DNA of 64,000 bases, taken from NCBI RefSeq assembly GCF_001522545.3, contig NC_031776.1:23655995-23719994 (forward strand). The letters run 5' to 3'. Every line of letters starts with the position of its first letter. Positions within the stretch are counted from its first letter, which is position 1. Below the pieces are notes generated by a model. It was given only the letters and a program-made list of their open reading frames with translations, had not been told where the DNA came from and ran no database searches. Shown here in pieces: positions 53,101 through 64,000 of this stretch. This stretch comes from Parus major. Taxonomy: Eukaryota > Chordata > Aves > Passeriformes > Paridae. A program made the position numbers and the translations under genes.

Positions 53101-54404
53101 TTGGGGACTAGTCATGAGAGATTGATCCCTGCCTTGCAGGGGAAAAATTCTTTGTTGTTCTCTGAGAAGATCCATGGGTAGCAAAGGCAGCTGGAGGAAA
53201 CTGGTTTGGGTGACTGTCATGGCTCTCTGGCAGTTCCTCAGATTCTGGGAGCAGTTACTAATGGTCTGCCTGAAGACCTGATGTCAGTAACAGGGACCTG
53301 CTTTTTTTTGCCTTAATCCCCTTCTTCCCAAAAGGGGCTGAACATGATAGCTGGGTCTGTGGGTAAGGGGCTGTTCTGCTGTGCTCAGCAGAGCAAGGGA
53401 GACTCCAACTTTCCAATGCTTTCTGCCTCTTGGGCAGTCATGCCCTTTCCAGACAGAGCTGCCTCACTTTTTTTAATTTTTTTTTGGCATGATTAGGTTT
53501 TAGTTTTGATTCAGAGAGATGATATAATCGGCCCTAACCAGCTACAGGGTATATCCCAGTCTCCTTACAGCTGGAGTTGCTTGGGGCATGGAAATAAATA
53601 GCTGCTGTGTCCTCCTCCACAGCTTTTCCCAGACTTCTTGTGATGAATGTACCTGCCAGCCCAGAACATGAAATGCTGTTTTCTTCTGAGCCTGGGAGCA
53701 ATCCACTTAGCTGCATGGAGAGGAAACTAAGAGAGAAGGGTGATAAGAGAAGTAGTCTGATAAGGATTTTTTTACAGGCTGTGGAGAGCTGTGTTGTGCA
53801 GGAAGGTGGCTGCTGACACTCTCAGAAGTGACACTTGGACTGAGTGTCACACAGATTAGTGGTGTAAGGTCCCCAGTGGCTCTCAGCAGTCAGCTCTTGC
53901 CACGCATGTGCATAGTGAGAAAAGGTGGAAGGAAGGTGGAAGGACTTTCACTGCTCCAGCCACCCTCCCTCCCTGAGATCTCTGCACAGCTTTCTGTGTT
54001 TGAGAACCATCTAGCTGTTCTGGGAGCAGAACCCCACCCTGTCTGGACTAGAGACTAGTGTTAAATCAGGATAAGTGTAAGTACACAACACAAGGCATAT
54101 TAGGGATGTGGTTTGTGTCTTGGTGGTTCAGGAGAGAACTGGATTGCTATTGCCTTGTCTGCAAAAAGCATTAGATCAGCGAAAGACAAGCCTCAGTCAT
54201 GCTTTTCAGCACTGCAGAATGTAAGAGGTCCAAGTTCTTCTTGACTCATCTGTAAACTTGTTTTCAAACTATGATGTGTGGAAAAAGATCCTGAAAATTT
54301 TGAGCACAAGAATAAGGGTGACTTTTAAACTTTTCTTTTCTCAGCCTAAGGACCAAATACATGCAACTGTTTCTTTGTCTCTGCTTTGCTGTATCTGTGT
54401 TTGA

Positions 54405-54515
<111 letters not shown>

Positions 54516-54700
54516 TAATTTGCAACATGTAATTGCACCCTGGGTTTCACTATTAGCTTCCAGTCATGTGCTGCAATGTGTAATTAAAGGCCATTAAGTT
54601 AAACAATGTCATAGGCCTATTGAAGTGACCCATAACTCATAATTTTCTCTTACAAGAAACGACACTGTGACTCCAGGGTCCCTTTCATGGAATCAGTGAG

Positions 54701-54972
54701 AGAATCATAGAGCATGCTGAGTTGGAAGGGGCCCATTGTGATCATCAAGTCCAACTCCTGGTCCTGTGCAGGACACCCCAAGAGTCACACCATGTGCCTG
54801 AGAGCATTATCCAAATGCTTCCTGAACTCTCTGGCTGGTGCTGTGGCCACTTCCCTGGGGAGCCTGTTCCAGCACCCAGCCACTCTCTGGGTGAAAAATC
54901 TTTTCCTGATATCCAGCTTAAACTTCCTCTGCCTCAGCTTCATCCTGTTTCCTCCAGTCCTCTCACTGGGCA
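54701..54972 (-). mobile_element. CR1 LINE fragment, minus strand
   Basis: The + strand reads agaatcatagagcatgctga then GTTGGAAGGG, the reverse complement of a CR1 3' end, followed by the sequence for GNRMKLRQRKFKLDIRKRFF and CWNRLPREVA on the minus strand. This frame (54785-54973) is the C-terminus of CR1 ORF2. The copy is truncated at its 5' end and lies about 190 bp downstream of BIN1 exon 2, inserted antisense to the gene. The right border is approximate. Confidence 0.92.
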
Positions 54973-57900
54973 TGAAAGTGAAGGGATTGGTAAAAATAAT
55001 ACTTGTTCCAGACCCAATTTTTGAAAAACAAATAGTTCAACCAGAACACTTTCTTCAGTTAGCAGCTGCTTTGTAAAGTAATTTTTGCTCCTCCGCTGGA
55101 AGTGAGGATATAAGAGCAACATTGTGTCCCTGAAAGATGGATAGGGTGCGAAACAGAAATAAAAAAATAAAATGAAACAAGGCAGTTTCAGTTTCCTAAG
55201 CACAGTAAAGGACAGAAGAGACAAAGAAAGCAAATGGTGAGAAGGGAACATCCTTCCATGGCTAAGAGCTAAATCTGACTTCCTCCCCATACTTGCACAA
55301 TCACTGTGTCAGGCCTGAGTCATTATTCTTCTGTGTGTCTGCCTCATCCCCAATATTTTAGTGCACAGAAATATTTTAACAGTGTAGCAATTTTTCCCCA
55401 CCCTCCTACTTTCACAGCAGAAGGTTTTGATCTTCAGCTGGGTGTGTTTTATTTTTTATCTAGAGCCTTCAGCCTCCAAGAGGGGAAAACACCAGTTACC
55501 TTGTGGGTTTTGCTGGTGCTTGTTGTTAGGGGAAACATTGCTTCTGTTTTGTGGCAGGAAATATGTGCCACAGCATAGCTCAGGTGGTGCTGAAGAAATC
55601 TGTTACCCTTTTGTGGCCTGACACATTTAGGACCTTTTTCTAGAGCTGTTAGTGGCAGCTGCATCATGTCTGTTGAGACTCAGCAGATGTGGTTATGTGT
55701 CGCAAAACCAGCTGAGTAGGGATTTGCCACAGCTGAATGTAATGAAAATCCTTCAGTCTGGCTTTGACTTATGTGTAACCAGAGCTGATTGCAGATTCCT
55801 GGACACTAATTCTTGTTCTCTTGGCAGCAATAGCAGCTATTGCTCCTGTAGCTCCTGCAGCATGTCTGTAGAATGTCCAGCAATGATATTCTCTTGTACA
55901 TGGCAGAATACATTTTAATTGCTTTTTGACAACATGACATTACCAGATGTGATTTTTTTTGGTATAATTTTTAAGCAATTAAGAAATAACCTTTTTTAAA
56001 AGAGAAATACAAAAAACCTCAAATCCAGATTTCTAGGTGTGACTGTCTGGGTTGGCTTTTTCAATTTCCAGAGCTGTGAGTTCCAATGGTGCAGTGAGGA
56101 GCCTGTTAAAGGCTGCATCTTGTATCCCTTACATCTGAATTTTTTTCCTGTTTTATGGAGCAGATCATGAACTAAATTCCCCAAATAATTAATCAAAGAA
56201 GCTGGAGAATGCTCTGCATTTGCTACTTGGGGTGTGCTGGTTTTACTTAGGCCCTCAGTTTCCTTACTACTAAAACAAATGCAGACAATGCCTGTTTTAC
56301 AGGGCAAACCACGAATGTGAGTTAGCTGGATTCTTAAGATATCCAGAGCTGGGGACTAGGGGAATAAAAAATCAGCTATATATACATATATATACACACT
56401 TCTTTATATTTTTTTATGTATGAGGTGTATGTAGTATAGTTATCTTTGAGATTTCCATGACCTTTCATTACAAAGTCTGCTCCAGTGGGGAGTGGAAGCC
56501 TGGAGGAAAGCTGACCTTTTGCTGCAGGCTGGTGACAGAACATCGCTGCTCTCTTGTGGAACTGGCTAGGGTGTGAGCAGACAGTGACCTTGTTCACTGG
56601 CTGATTAGAGGTTCCTCTGACTCTAATGACTGTGTTGGACCACTTTGACACGTGTTTCTCTGTATAGGCTGTTGAGGAATGTAGTCCTGGTCTAAAAATC
56701 ACTTAGACATTTTCAACCAAGGTATTTATGGTTCTCTCAAATAGTGGTTGAGTGGACATAAAGGAGGGCATTGCACTTCTTAGATAACTCTCTGTCATCA
56801 GGTTCATATAAGAGCACCACTCTGAGGTCCCTGAATGGTATGAACTTTTTAGCTCAGATGGATTTTCTTTGTGACAAAAGAGCTGGACACAGCCATGCAG
56901 GTTCAGGGCATGCTTATCTCCTGAAGGCTTGACAAGCAGCAGAACTTCCCCTCATTACTCCCTCATGGAGATTCTTTGGCTATTAACCTACCCAAACATC
57001 TCTTTGAAGGCTCTCTCTCCGTTCCCTTTCCCATTGTCACTTGTGTTCAGTCATTGGCACAAGGATCTGTCCCAGATATTGTCCTTGCCGACCTGGGAGC
57101 AGGAGTCCTGCTATAAAGGTGCAACTCAGCACCTGCCTGAGGTGTGCCAGGCTTTGGCTTCTCTTGTCCTTTGCTGAAGTGCTCACTGCAGGGACAGTGT
57201 GAGGCTGGTGGCAGCTCTTACACGTGGCACTCTGTGTGCTTCTGCCTGGAAAAGCAGCTGGGTTTTGATACCAGCTGCCACTTGTGTGGAAGTTCTGGGC
57301 TGGTTTACAGCCTTTCACACCATGCACAGGAGAGGGAAGCTGCTGCTGGCATGGGCTGCATCCATCTCTGCCTGTACCACGCTGTGTTGGGCACAGCCCC
57401 TGCTGCAAGGCAGGCAGTGGAGACTGCATCTTCCCTCTTGCAGAGCAGGTTCCCATTACATTCAGTAGCTCAGAGAGAGGGTTTCTTCCCAGACAAGAAT
57501 ACTTTACACCCATCAGTTTCCATTTCAGCCCTGGGTGGCAAAACAAGTTTAACAGCCTCCTTGTGGTACCCCAGGGTGGAACTTCTCACCAGTTGTTCAG
57601 GCTCTCATTTAACAATTCTAAAGTTTTGCTGAGTGGGGGGTTACCTGGAGCTGTAGTTTCATTGCTTCCCCTCCCTGTAATTACACAGTCTGCTCTTCTA
57701 GCCCTACATTAATCTAATCTGGAACAGGACATTACCTCCTGCCCCCTCACATGTCGAACATCCCTGCTGATATTAAAATCCTTCCCCCTAGAACTGCAGA
57801 ATCAGAGGGCTTATGTAAAGGGCTTGCAGTCTAAAATTAGGATGAAATAATTCCTTTTTAAGATCGGGGGAAAAGGGTTCTAGGAAACCTGTCTGCTACC

Positions 57901-58430
57901 AAGAAGCAGCTCTACAGTAAAATCACATACTTAGCTAGGGCTTGGTTTCAAGATAAGAAAGCACAGAAAGATATCAAAACACTTTAGTGTTTTTCTTTCA
58001 CAGAGCTGTAAGTAATGGGTGGTTCATTAGGTCTTTGGGAAGGGAGAGAGGTTTTCCAGACTCCCAAGCATAGCACTTTTAAATATTCATCTGTACACTG
58101 TCCTTCCTGTTATACCTGGTTGTGTGATAGGCTCATGGGTCTGAATTACACTGTGATTGCAAGTATGGCAATATCTGCTCAAACAAGATAACACTTGTGT
58201 GTTTAAACATCTTCATATTGAGCCATACCTCTGTAACTTCCCTCTGCACATCTTTCAACTCTTTGATAACCGGGAAGTTGATTTGTTTTTCTGGTTCCAG
58301 TTTGACTCTTTTCCCTGCTTTTTTTACCATTTGGTTTAAGAAGCATCTTTTAAATGTGCACTCAAGAGTGTTTCTGTTTTGGATTGTATTTGACAGTGTC
58401 TAACTGCATTGTGAGAGGCATTTTGGAGAG

Positions 58431-58582
58431 AGCATTGGAACAGGCTCCCCAGAGAAGCCATCCCTGGAAGTGTTTGGGAAACACAGAGACATGGAACTGG
58501 TTTAGTGGACATGGTGATGTTCACTCAAAGTTTGGACTTGGTGATCTTGGAGGACTTTTCCAGCCTTAATGATTCACTGATT
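58431..58582 (+). mobile_element. CR1 LINE 3' fragment, plus strand
   Basis: The sequence cattggaacaggctccccag, then ccatccctggaagtgtttgg and ggacttggtgatcttggagg, ending in TTTTCCAGCCTTAATGATTC, follows the last ~150 bp of CR1 elements. A short stretch after CCCCAG is missing relative to other copies. Old, non-coding relic in BIN1 intron 2. Confidence 0.88.
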
Positions 58583-60281
58583 AATGCAGAATTGTGGCAG
58601 TACTTGAGAGCTTACTATAGGCTGCTTGAAGAAAGCAGGTGGTGCATGCACAGAGAGAAAGCAATGGTCTTAAAGTTACCCCAAAATTTTATGGGAAGGC
58701 ATTAATGCTTAAAATAATTTAAAAAAAACCTTTGTGGCAAGGGAGCTGCTTTACTGGTGGACAGGAAAAAAATCAACAGAAATGCCAGAGAGGAAACTGG
58801 ACAGGAACCACAGGTCGCCAGGGGAGCAGGGAAAACAGGATTCAGGGCAAAACTCTCAACACGCGTCTCTCATTGAAAAATCTTTCTGCTTATAGATCTT
58901 ACAGGCTATAAAGTCTGTTCACTCTCTCTGTCAGGCTCAGTATGTATAAGAGACTTAGGTGACTCCATAATGACAGAGATCATCTGTAACTGTGAATTTA
59001 AACATCAGTAAGAGGTGACTGAGACCACTCCATCTGCAGGATGCAGCACCACATTCTGGTGAGGATGCCTGGGGAACACAGAAGGCTGGTTCTGCATTGC
59101 TGCAATTGCTTGCTCCAGTTTTCAGCCCTGACTAGTAGGTTTTTCAGGTGATCTATCTAAAAATATTGATTAGACATTTAATTGTGGCGCTGGCTTTCTG
59201 CTCAGATAATACTTCTGTCTCCATGGCTTTGGAACTGGGTATTGAGACTTGAGGAGTTCTGAGTTTGGCTTGTGTCATGTGCTGGTGTGGCAGGGTTAGG
59301 GCAAGCATGGACACAATTTTAGAGGTGGTTTCTGATTTTAAACGTGGTAGTTTTGAATGTTACTGCTCCAAACATTGCAGTGCCCAAGTGTGTAGTGGGC
59401 AAGTTCTGCAGAGGACATTCCCTGCTGGTAGTTTTTGATAACCTCCAAGTTGTGAGTTCAAATTTAGTTACTAAAAATGATACAGCTGCAGGATGATAAT
59501 GTATCCATTGGTGGGACTTTGCATATCTCTTTCAAAACACGAATGCAGAAAAGACACCACTGCACCTCACAGCCTGCTGTCATTCTTCCTCCTTCCCAGT
59601 TTGTGCCCCACTGAGGGGGCACCCCAGCATAATGAATTTTGACAGCTGAAGCCAACTCCAAAGACAGGGAGCTCACAGGACATCTTCAACAGCTGCCTCA
59701 GAGCTACTGACTTCAAAAGATGTTTCCCATCAGTTCTCCCCACCACTCAGGCACCTCTTGTCTCAACTGAGCTCATGCTGAGATCCTTTGTGCTCCCAGT
59801 GCAGCTGTGCTCTTTAGGCAGAGGCTAAATCTGCCCAGCTGTTGAAGTTGCAGTGATAACATAGCTTTGTGAGAAATCCATCTGCTTCCAACAGCATGGC
59901 CCAAGTTGTTTTTCATGCCTCGAAAGTTCTGGATGAGTTTGCATTTGCTCTTGTCCTTCTGCCATCAGCAAAGGAAACAAGGGATTGGAAAGAGCTGGCC
60001 AGTTTTACAAACAGTCTCCTAGTCCGGGGAAACATTGGGAACTGACCCAAATAGAGTACAAGAGAAGAGGAGTTATGAGTACATTTGCTGGAAAAGTCCT
60101 AGAAGTTCCTAGAACACAGAGCAAAAAAATGCAAAAAATGTGATAGCTTGAAGTTTCATGTGATCATAGGACTGGTGTCTAGCCCATCTTCAAGACCAGT
60201 TTTCTTTAATTGGAAATGCTTGAGGGCTTCTTACACTGTTTTTAGCTGAGAGAATAACTGATGGTCTCCTTACGTTCACAG

Positions 60282-60336
60282 TCCGAAGGCACGAGGCTGC
60301 AGAAGGACCTCCGAACTTACCTGGCTTCAGTCAAAG
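60282..60336 (+). CDS. BIN1: BIN1 exon 3
   Basis: A 55-bp exon with 18 codons plus the first base of a split alanine codon (residues 56-73 and part of 74): SEGTRLQKDLRTYLASVK. It continues BAR helix 1. The donor is GTAAGG at 60337. The exon end is set by the next exon, which starts with CT and so restores the GCT alanine codon. Human BIN1, as I recall, has Thr where this protein has Ser at residue 56; the rest matches. Confidence 0.97.
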
Positions 60337-60770
60337 GTAAGGTCTGCACGAGCAGAGGTCTCTTCCCTCTAATGCTTACCTATGCAGTGAGGTTTCTGCA
60401 GCCTTCCCCTTCCTGGTGTTTCCCCAGGCATGAGCTGCAGGACAGGTCAGCCTTGTCTGGGGGAGGATCTTACAGAATCCTTTGGGGCCAGCTGGGATGG
60501 AATGGGGTTGTGCTTTGATGCCAAACACGTGGTGCTGTCTTAGCAGATGGACATTCATGTGTCCTTCTAGGGGAGGATGAACACAAAGGGTTGATGCAAC
60601 TGCACTCATGGTTCCTTTCTCCCTCTGGTTACCTTCCATCTCTGTGTCATCAAGTGTCAGACTCAGCATCTGTTGTAATACTCCTGTGCCTCCATTCCTC
60701 AGCAAAAGGGTTAAATGTGAGGTACACGTTATTTTCTTCTTTGTCTGAACAGTTCCCTCTTCTTTCCTAG
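60337..60770 (+). other. BIN1: BIN1 intron 3
   Basis: A short 434-bp intron with donor GTAAGG and acceptor TTTCCTAG. The minus-strand frame crossing it (60376-60789) runs antisense into exon 4 and is not a gene. Confidence 0.92.
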
Positions 60771-60865
60771 CTATGCACGAGGCCTCCAAGAAGCTGACAG
60801 AGTGTTTGCAGGAAGTTTATGAGCCAGATTGGCCTGGGAGAGATGACACAAATAAAATAGCAGAG
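60771..60865 (+). CDS. BIN1: BIN1 exon 4
   Basis: A 95-bp exon: two bases completing Ala74, then 31 codons (residues 75-105), [19 protein letters not shown] then [12 protein letters not shown], and a GTAAGA donor at 60866. The EPDWPGRD loop between BAR helices is diagnostic for amphiphysins. Compared with human BIN1 from memory, there is Thr for Asn in KKLTECL and Asp-Thr for Glu-Ala in GRDDTNK; both fall at surface or loop positions and look neutral. Confidence 0.97.
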
Positions 60866-62713
60866 GTAAGACTTTGTCTAGGGTGTGGGGATGTCCTGCT
60901 CTGCTCTGCTCTGCTCTGTCAGCAGAAAGGAACTTTGGAAGCTATGTCTGTGCACCACATTTTTTCAGGTATATGACTTTGCAGAAGAATTGGAGACAAA
61001 CTCAGCACAGTGAAGAAAGGAAGGCTGAAAGGATGTGGCCTGTATGTTTGTAGGAGATAGTTGCCAGGTGTTTGTACATTACACAGAGTCATACACTTAT
61101 GCTAAGAAGCTGTTTGTTCCACCCAGAGTGGCTAAATGGGGACAGAGGATTCCAAAAGGGTAGGGTCAACTGGGTGTGCTGCTTATATTCTGTGTAAGAG
61201 AAAGGGGCAGATAAGAGCCATGGCAAAAGCAGTCAGAGCAGCCAGTTGTGTAGCTGCACAACCCCTCATGGCAGTAGCACCAGCTGCCTTGTTTCAGTTG
61301 TTCCCTTGTTTGGCTGAGCCATGTGTCACCCCAGACTGCTGTTCTCATCCCTTGGTGAGGTGATGGCTGCCCCACTTGCCCAGGTGTTTTCTGGGGAGCT
61401 TAGGGCACAGCCTGTCATTTGGCGGTGTGGATCCCCCTTGGCATGTGCCTGTGGTGGGTCCAGCTGGAGGCAGCACCCTCTGCTCTCTTGCTCAGCTGTT
61501 CTGCTGAGCAGCAGCTGTGGCAGTTCAGCTTCTGGATTCATTTGCCATGAGGCTACAGGACTGGGCTTATCTGCAGCTGTCTGTGGCATTGGAGGAGTGG
61601 TGAAGGACTAGACAAGAGAGCAGGAGGATTTTTTCCTTCCCCTTCTTTCCCCTGCAGAAAATCTCACCTGAAATAACATCTGTATCTTGCCCAGGAAATA
61701 ATGACTTCAAAGCAGATAATTCAAACAAAACCTGAATGTTGCCAGGTTGATTTTTTCATTAACATGGAGACTTTGCATTAGGCAGTACTGTTGCAGTAAA
61801 TAATTGAGTTGTATTTCGGCTGGCTTGGCTTCACAGTCGCTGTTGGTCTTGTTTCTTCCTGAGCCATTGTGGTGCCTCTTGAGAGATTTACCCTTCAGAA
61901 AATTTGAGCCAGAGAGGTCAAAGGGGACATATCCTGAGAACTAGTTACTCCTTTGGGTCTGCAAGAATGTTTCCAGCTTTCCACCTTCCTCTTTAATTCC
62001 TTTTTTGTTTTGCTTGTGAAAAGATAGGTGAGAGAGAAGAGTTACTCCTGCCAAATAAAAAGCATAAAGTGGGAATTTTTCCTGAATGTTTTAGCCAAAA
62101 CACTTTGTTTAAGTGGAAAAATAGGAGAGAGGGGTAATTTTCATCTAGTCCAAGGTGTTGATAGGAAATTACTGTTGCTGAACTAAAGTTAAGGATAAAG
62201 TGGGCACAGCTCAGGGTGCAAGCCTTGGCTGTGGGCTCCATTGGTATGTGGAGGCAGGTGGTGTGAGGGCTGAAGACTGCTAGTGTAGCTTTCTGTTGTT
62301 CATGGTTCTCCAGAAAGCTATAATATTAATATTGTAATATTTTAATATTATTGTATTGTAATGAAAACCAGAAAATGCTGCCTTGTGGTGTCAGGTGTCC
62401 CTTTTTTGTAGCTTCTGGGAGAAGGAGGCAAAACCAGCCTGACAATCATCTTCCATTGTACTGACTTGAGTTTACCATTGCAGGGGAAAGATAGGGCTTC
62501 AAAGGCATTTTGCCCTTGGAGAGGTCACCTGAATTAGCTGCATCAGGCTTTCTCATTTCTGCCAATATCTCTGTTATCATTAGTTTTCCAAATAAATTAC
62601 TGTTTCTTAAGTGCTCTGAGGGCCCAAGATTGTTAGTTGTAGCACTGACAGAGAAAAACAGAAATGTGGAGCCCTGTGTTCTTAATAGTTAACTCATTAC
62701 TTTTGTTTTTCAG
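60866..62713 (+). other. BIN1: BIN1 intron 4
   Basis: A 1848-bp intron, donor GTAAGA, acceptor TTTTTCAG. It includes the (CTGCT)4 tract and an AT-rich patch at about 62318-62362. No RNA gene or repeat element is recognisable. Confidence 0.9.
60896..60918. repeat. (CTGCT)4 pentanucleotide repeat
   Basis: Four CTGCT units (60896-60915) and a partial fifth, 31 bp after the exon 4 donor. CU-rich tracts this close to a donor can bind splicing regulators, but no effect can be inferred here. Confidence 0.9.
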
Positions 62714-62809
62714 AACAATGATCTCCTATGGACGGATTTCCATCAGAAGCTGGTGGATCAAGCACTTCTAACTATGGATACGTACCTGGGCCAATTTCCA
62801 GATATTAAA
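62714..62809 (+). CDS. BIN1: BIN1 exon 5
   Basis: A 96-bp exon of 32 codons (residues 106-137), [17 protein letters not shown] then [15 protein letters not shown], with donor GTAAGA at 62810. It forms BAR helix 2 with the conserved LVDQAL and [10 protein letters not shown] segments. The Thr-Asp-Phe at the start of the helix replaces Met-Asp-Tyr in the human protein as I recall it. The exon is in phase 0, so the next exon should begin with a full codon (Ser-Arg-Ile-Ala in the family); that exon is not found before base 64000. The gene is therefore cut by the window edge. Confidence 0.98.
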
Positions 62810-64000
62810 GTAAGATTCTCTTTAAACTATTCGATCTAGAGAGTCACAGCAGATAAAAAGCTCTGAAGATCAATTTCTTACATCCCCGTCTTCTTTAGGA
62901 GAATGTGTGCTGCCCTTCTCCAAGGTCTTCTTTGAAAGCAGCCAGATCTCTGCAGCTCTGGGTTAATTGAAAATGTTTTGTTCTATTTTTGGGCTTAAAA
63001 CAAGAGTGAAGAATGCAGGGGAAAGATGATATAAGATGATATAAGGGAAAGAGAAAATATAAGTGTGAAACAGGAGGATCCATGAAATTCCCTATTGCAT
63101 CAGAGTGCAGGGAGGGCAGTGTCAGCAATAGCTCAGATCTCAATCTCTCTTTTTGGCCTTTTGTCTTTTAAATTCCTTGTAAGCAAAAAACATTGAGGAG
63201 GCAGTTAGTGGCAAATGTACTATATGAGTAGAGGTTGGTGTGGAGGGCTGATTTCTGTGAGGCTTTGAAGTCCTGCTGTGTGTGTAACCAGCCTTTTTCA
63301 GGGAAGGGAGAATGCTGGATAGGTGTCTTTTTGGGAGAGATTGTGTCCAGGGACTTGGGTTTGAATGATGTCCCGTGACCTTCCCTTCCCCCACAGTTAT
63401 CTCCTCTCTGTTCATTTAGAGGTTATGCAGGAAATGTCTTCACCATATGGAAGCACTAGTAATGATATCAACATATGGGAAGTATCAGCTTGGCTACTTG
63501 CCTGTGAAAGCAACCCTTTCCCCACCACATGTCTCTTAAAACGTTTGTCAGTATTTGTTGCTTCAGGAGGATAGTGCTGTATCAGATGGGGGCAGGTCAC
63601 AGGCTGGTGAAATGAGCACTAACAGCAGTGTCCTTATCTCCTGGGACTCCCTGGTTTTGCTTCATTTTTCCAGCCTCTTCTGCCCCTGGAAGTCTGAAGT
63701 GGGGAAGGGCTGTGGCTTTCCACTCACTGAAGGCTGTAGGACTGATCTCTCTGGGGTGTGATGCCTTCTGATTGTGTGCCTCAATGAGAAGTGCAAGCTG
63801 TGCTGCTTCTTCAGCAGGGTGGCTTACTTTGGGCTTGGTGTAGACTCAGACTTTGGCACTGCTTTGGACCAAATCCCATTTTACCAACCTCTCTGTCTGT
63901 GCATTGGGTCATCTCAGAGTGTCACTTTATTCCATGTTGAGTATCTTCAGAATTTTTAAATTCTGCTAGAATCCTGATGAGGTTACTCAGTGGGATTTTA
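62810..64000 (+). other. BIN1: BIN1 intron 5, partial
   Basis: Intron sequence continuing past the window edge. It has a small tandem repeat (gatgatataa twice, about 63025-63045) and no exon-like frame matching the next part of the BAR domain. Confidence 0.85.

Noticed and set aside
57144..57632. Plus-strand 162-codon open frame in BIN1 intron 2
   Set aside because: Cys/Ser-rich with no motif, overlapped by equally long frames in another phase and on the other strand.
60376..60789. Minus-strand 137-codon frame
   Set aside because: It runs through BIN1 intron 3 and antisense into exon 4; the conserved coding signal is on the plus strand.

Overview
The window reads as vertebrate nuclear DNA, most probably avian. 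The evidence is a GT-AG exon structure with long introns, a low density of interspersed repeats, three degraded CR1 retrotransposon copies (the usual LINE of birds and reptiles), a CpG-island promoter, and two recognisable vertebrate genes in tandem on the + strand. I cannot name the species.

Layout: bases 1-3779 hold the last three coding exons of a mitochondrial cytochrome P450, CYP27C1, including the haem-binding cysteine exon and the stop codon. Its 3' UTR has candidate polyadenylation signals as far as about 6003. From about 6 to 18.6 kb is a gene-poor, AT-rich interval. It contains a compound pentanucleotide microsatellite, a CTCF-like motif, a possible AP-1/TATA cluster and a CR1 copy ending about 200 bp before the next CpG island. 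At about 18.64-19.35 kb lies the GC-rich promoter of BIN1 (amphiphysin 2), with the start codon at 18960. BIN1 fills the rest of the window: exon 1, a 35.4-kb first intron, then exons 2-5 at 54.4, 60.3, 60.8 and 62.7 kb. Together these encode residues 1-137, which are the N-terminal amphipathic helix and the first half of the BAR domain. The remaining exons lie beyond base 64000.

The two genes are not a functional unit. CYP27C1 is a retinoid-metabolising mitochondrial P450 and BIN1 is a membrane-curvature protein. Their head-to-tail order matches the arrangement I know from human 2q14.3, so this is a conserved syntenic block. I found no CRISPR array, no tRNA or rRNA gene, no intact mobile element and no convincing new multi-gene system. 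The least explained items are a perfect 20-bp hairpin in a CYP27C1 intron, a run of coding-like frames with splice and poly(A)-like signals inside BIN1 intron 1, and CTCF-like sites on both sides of the BIN1 promoter.
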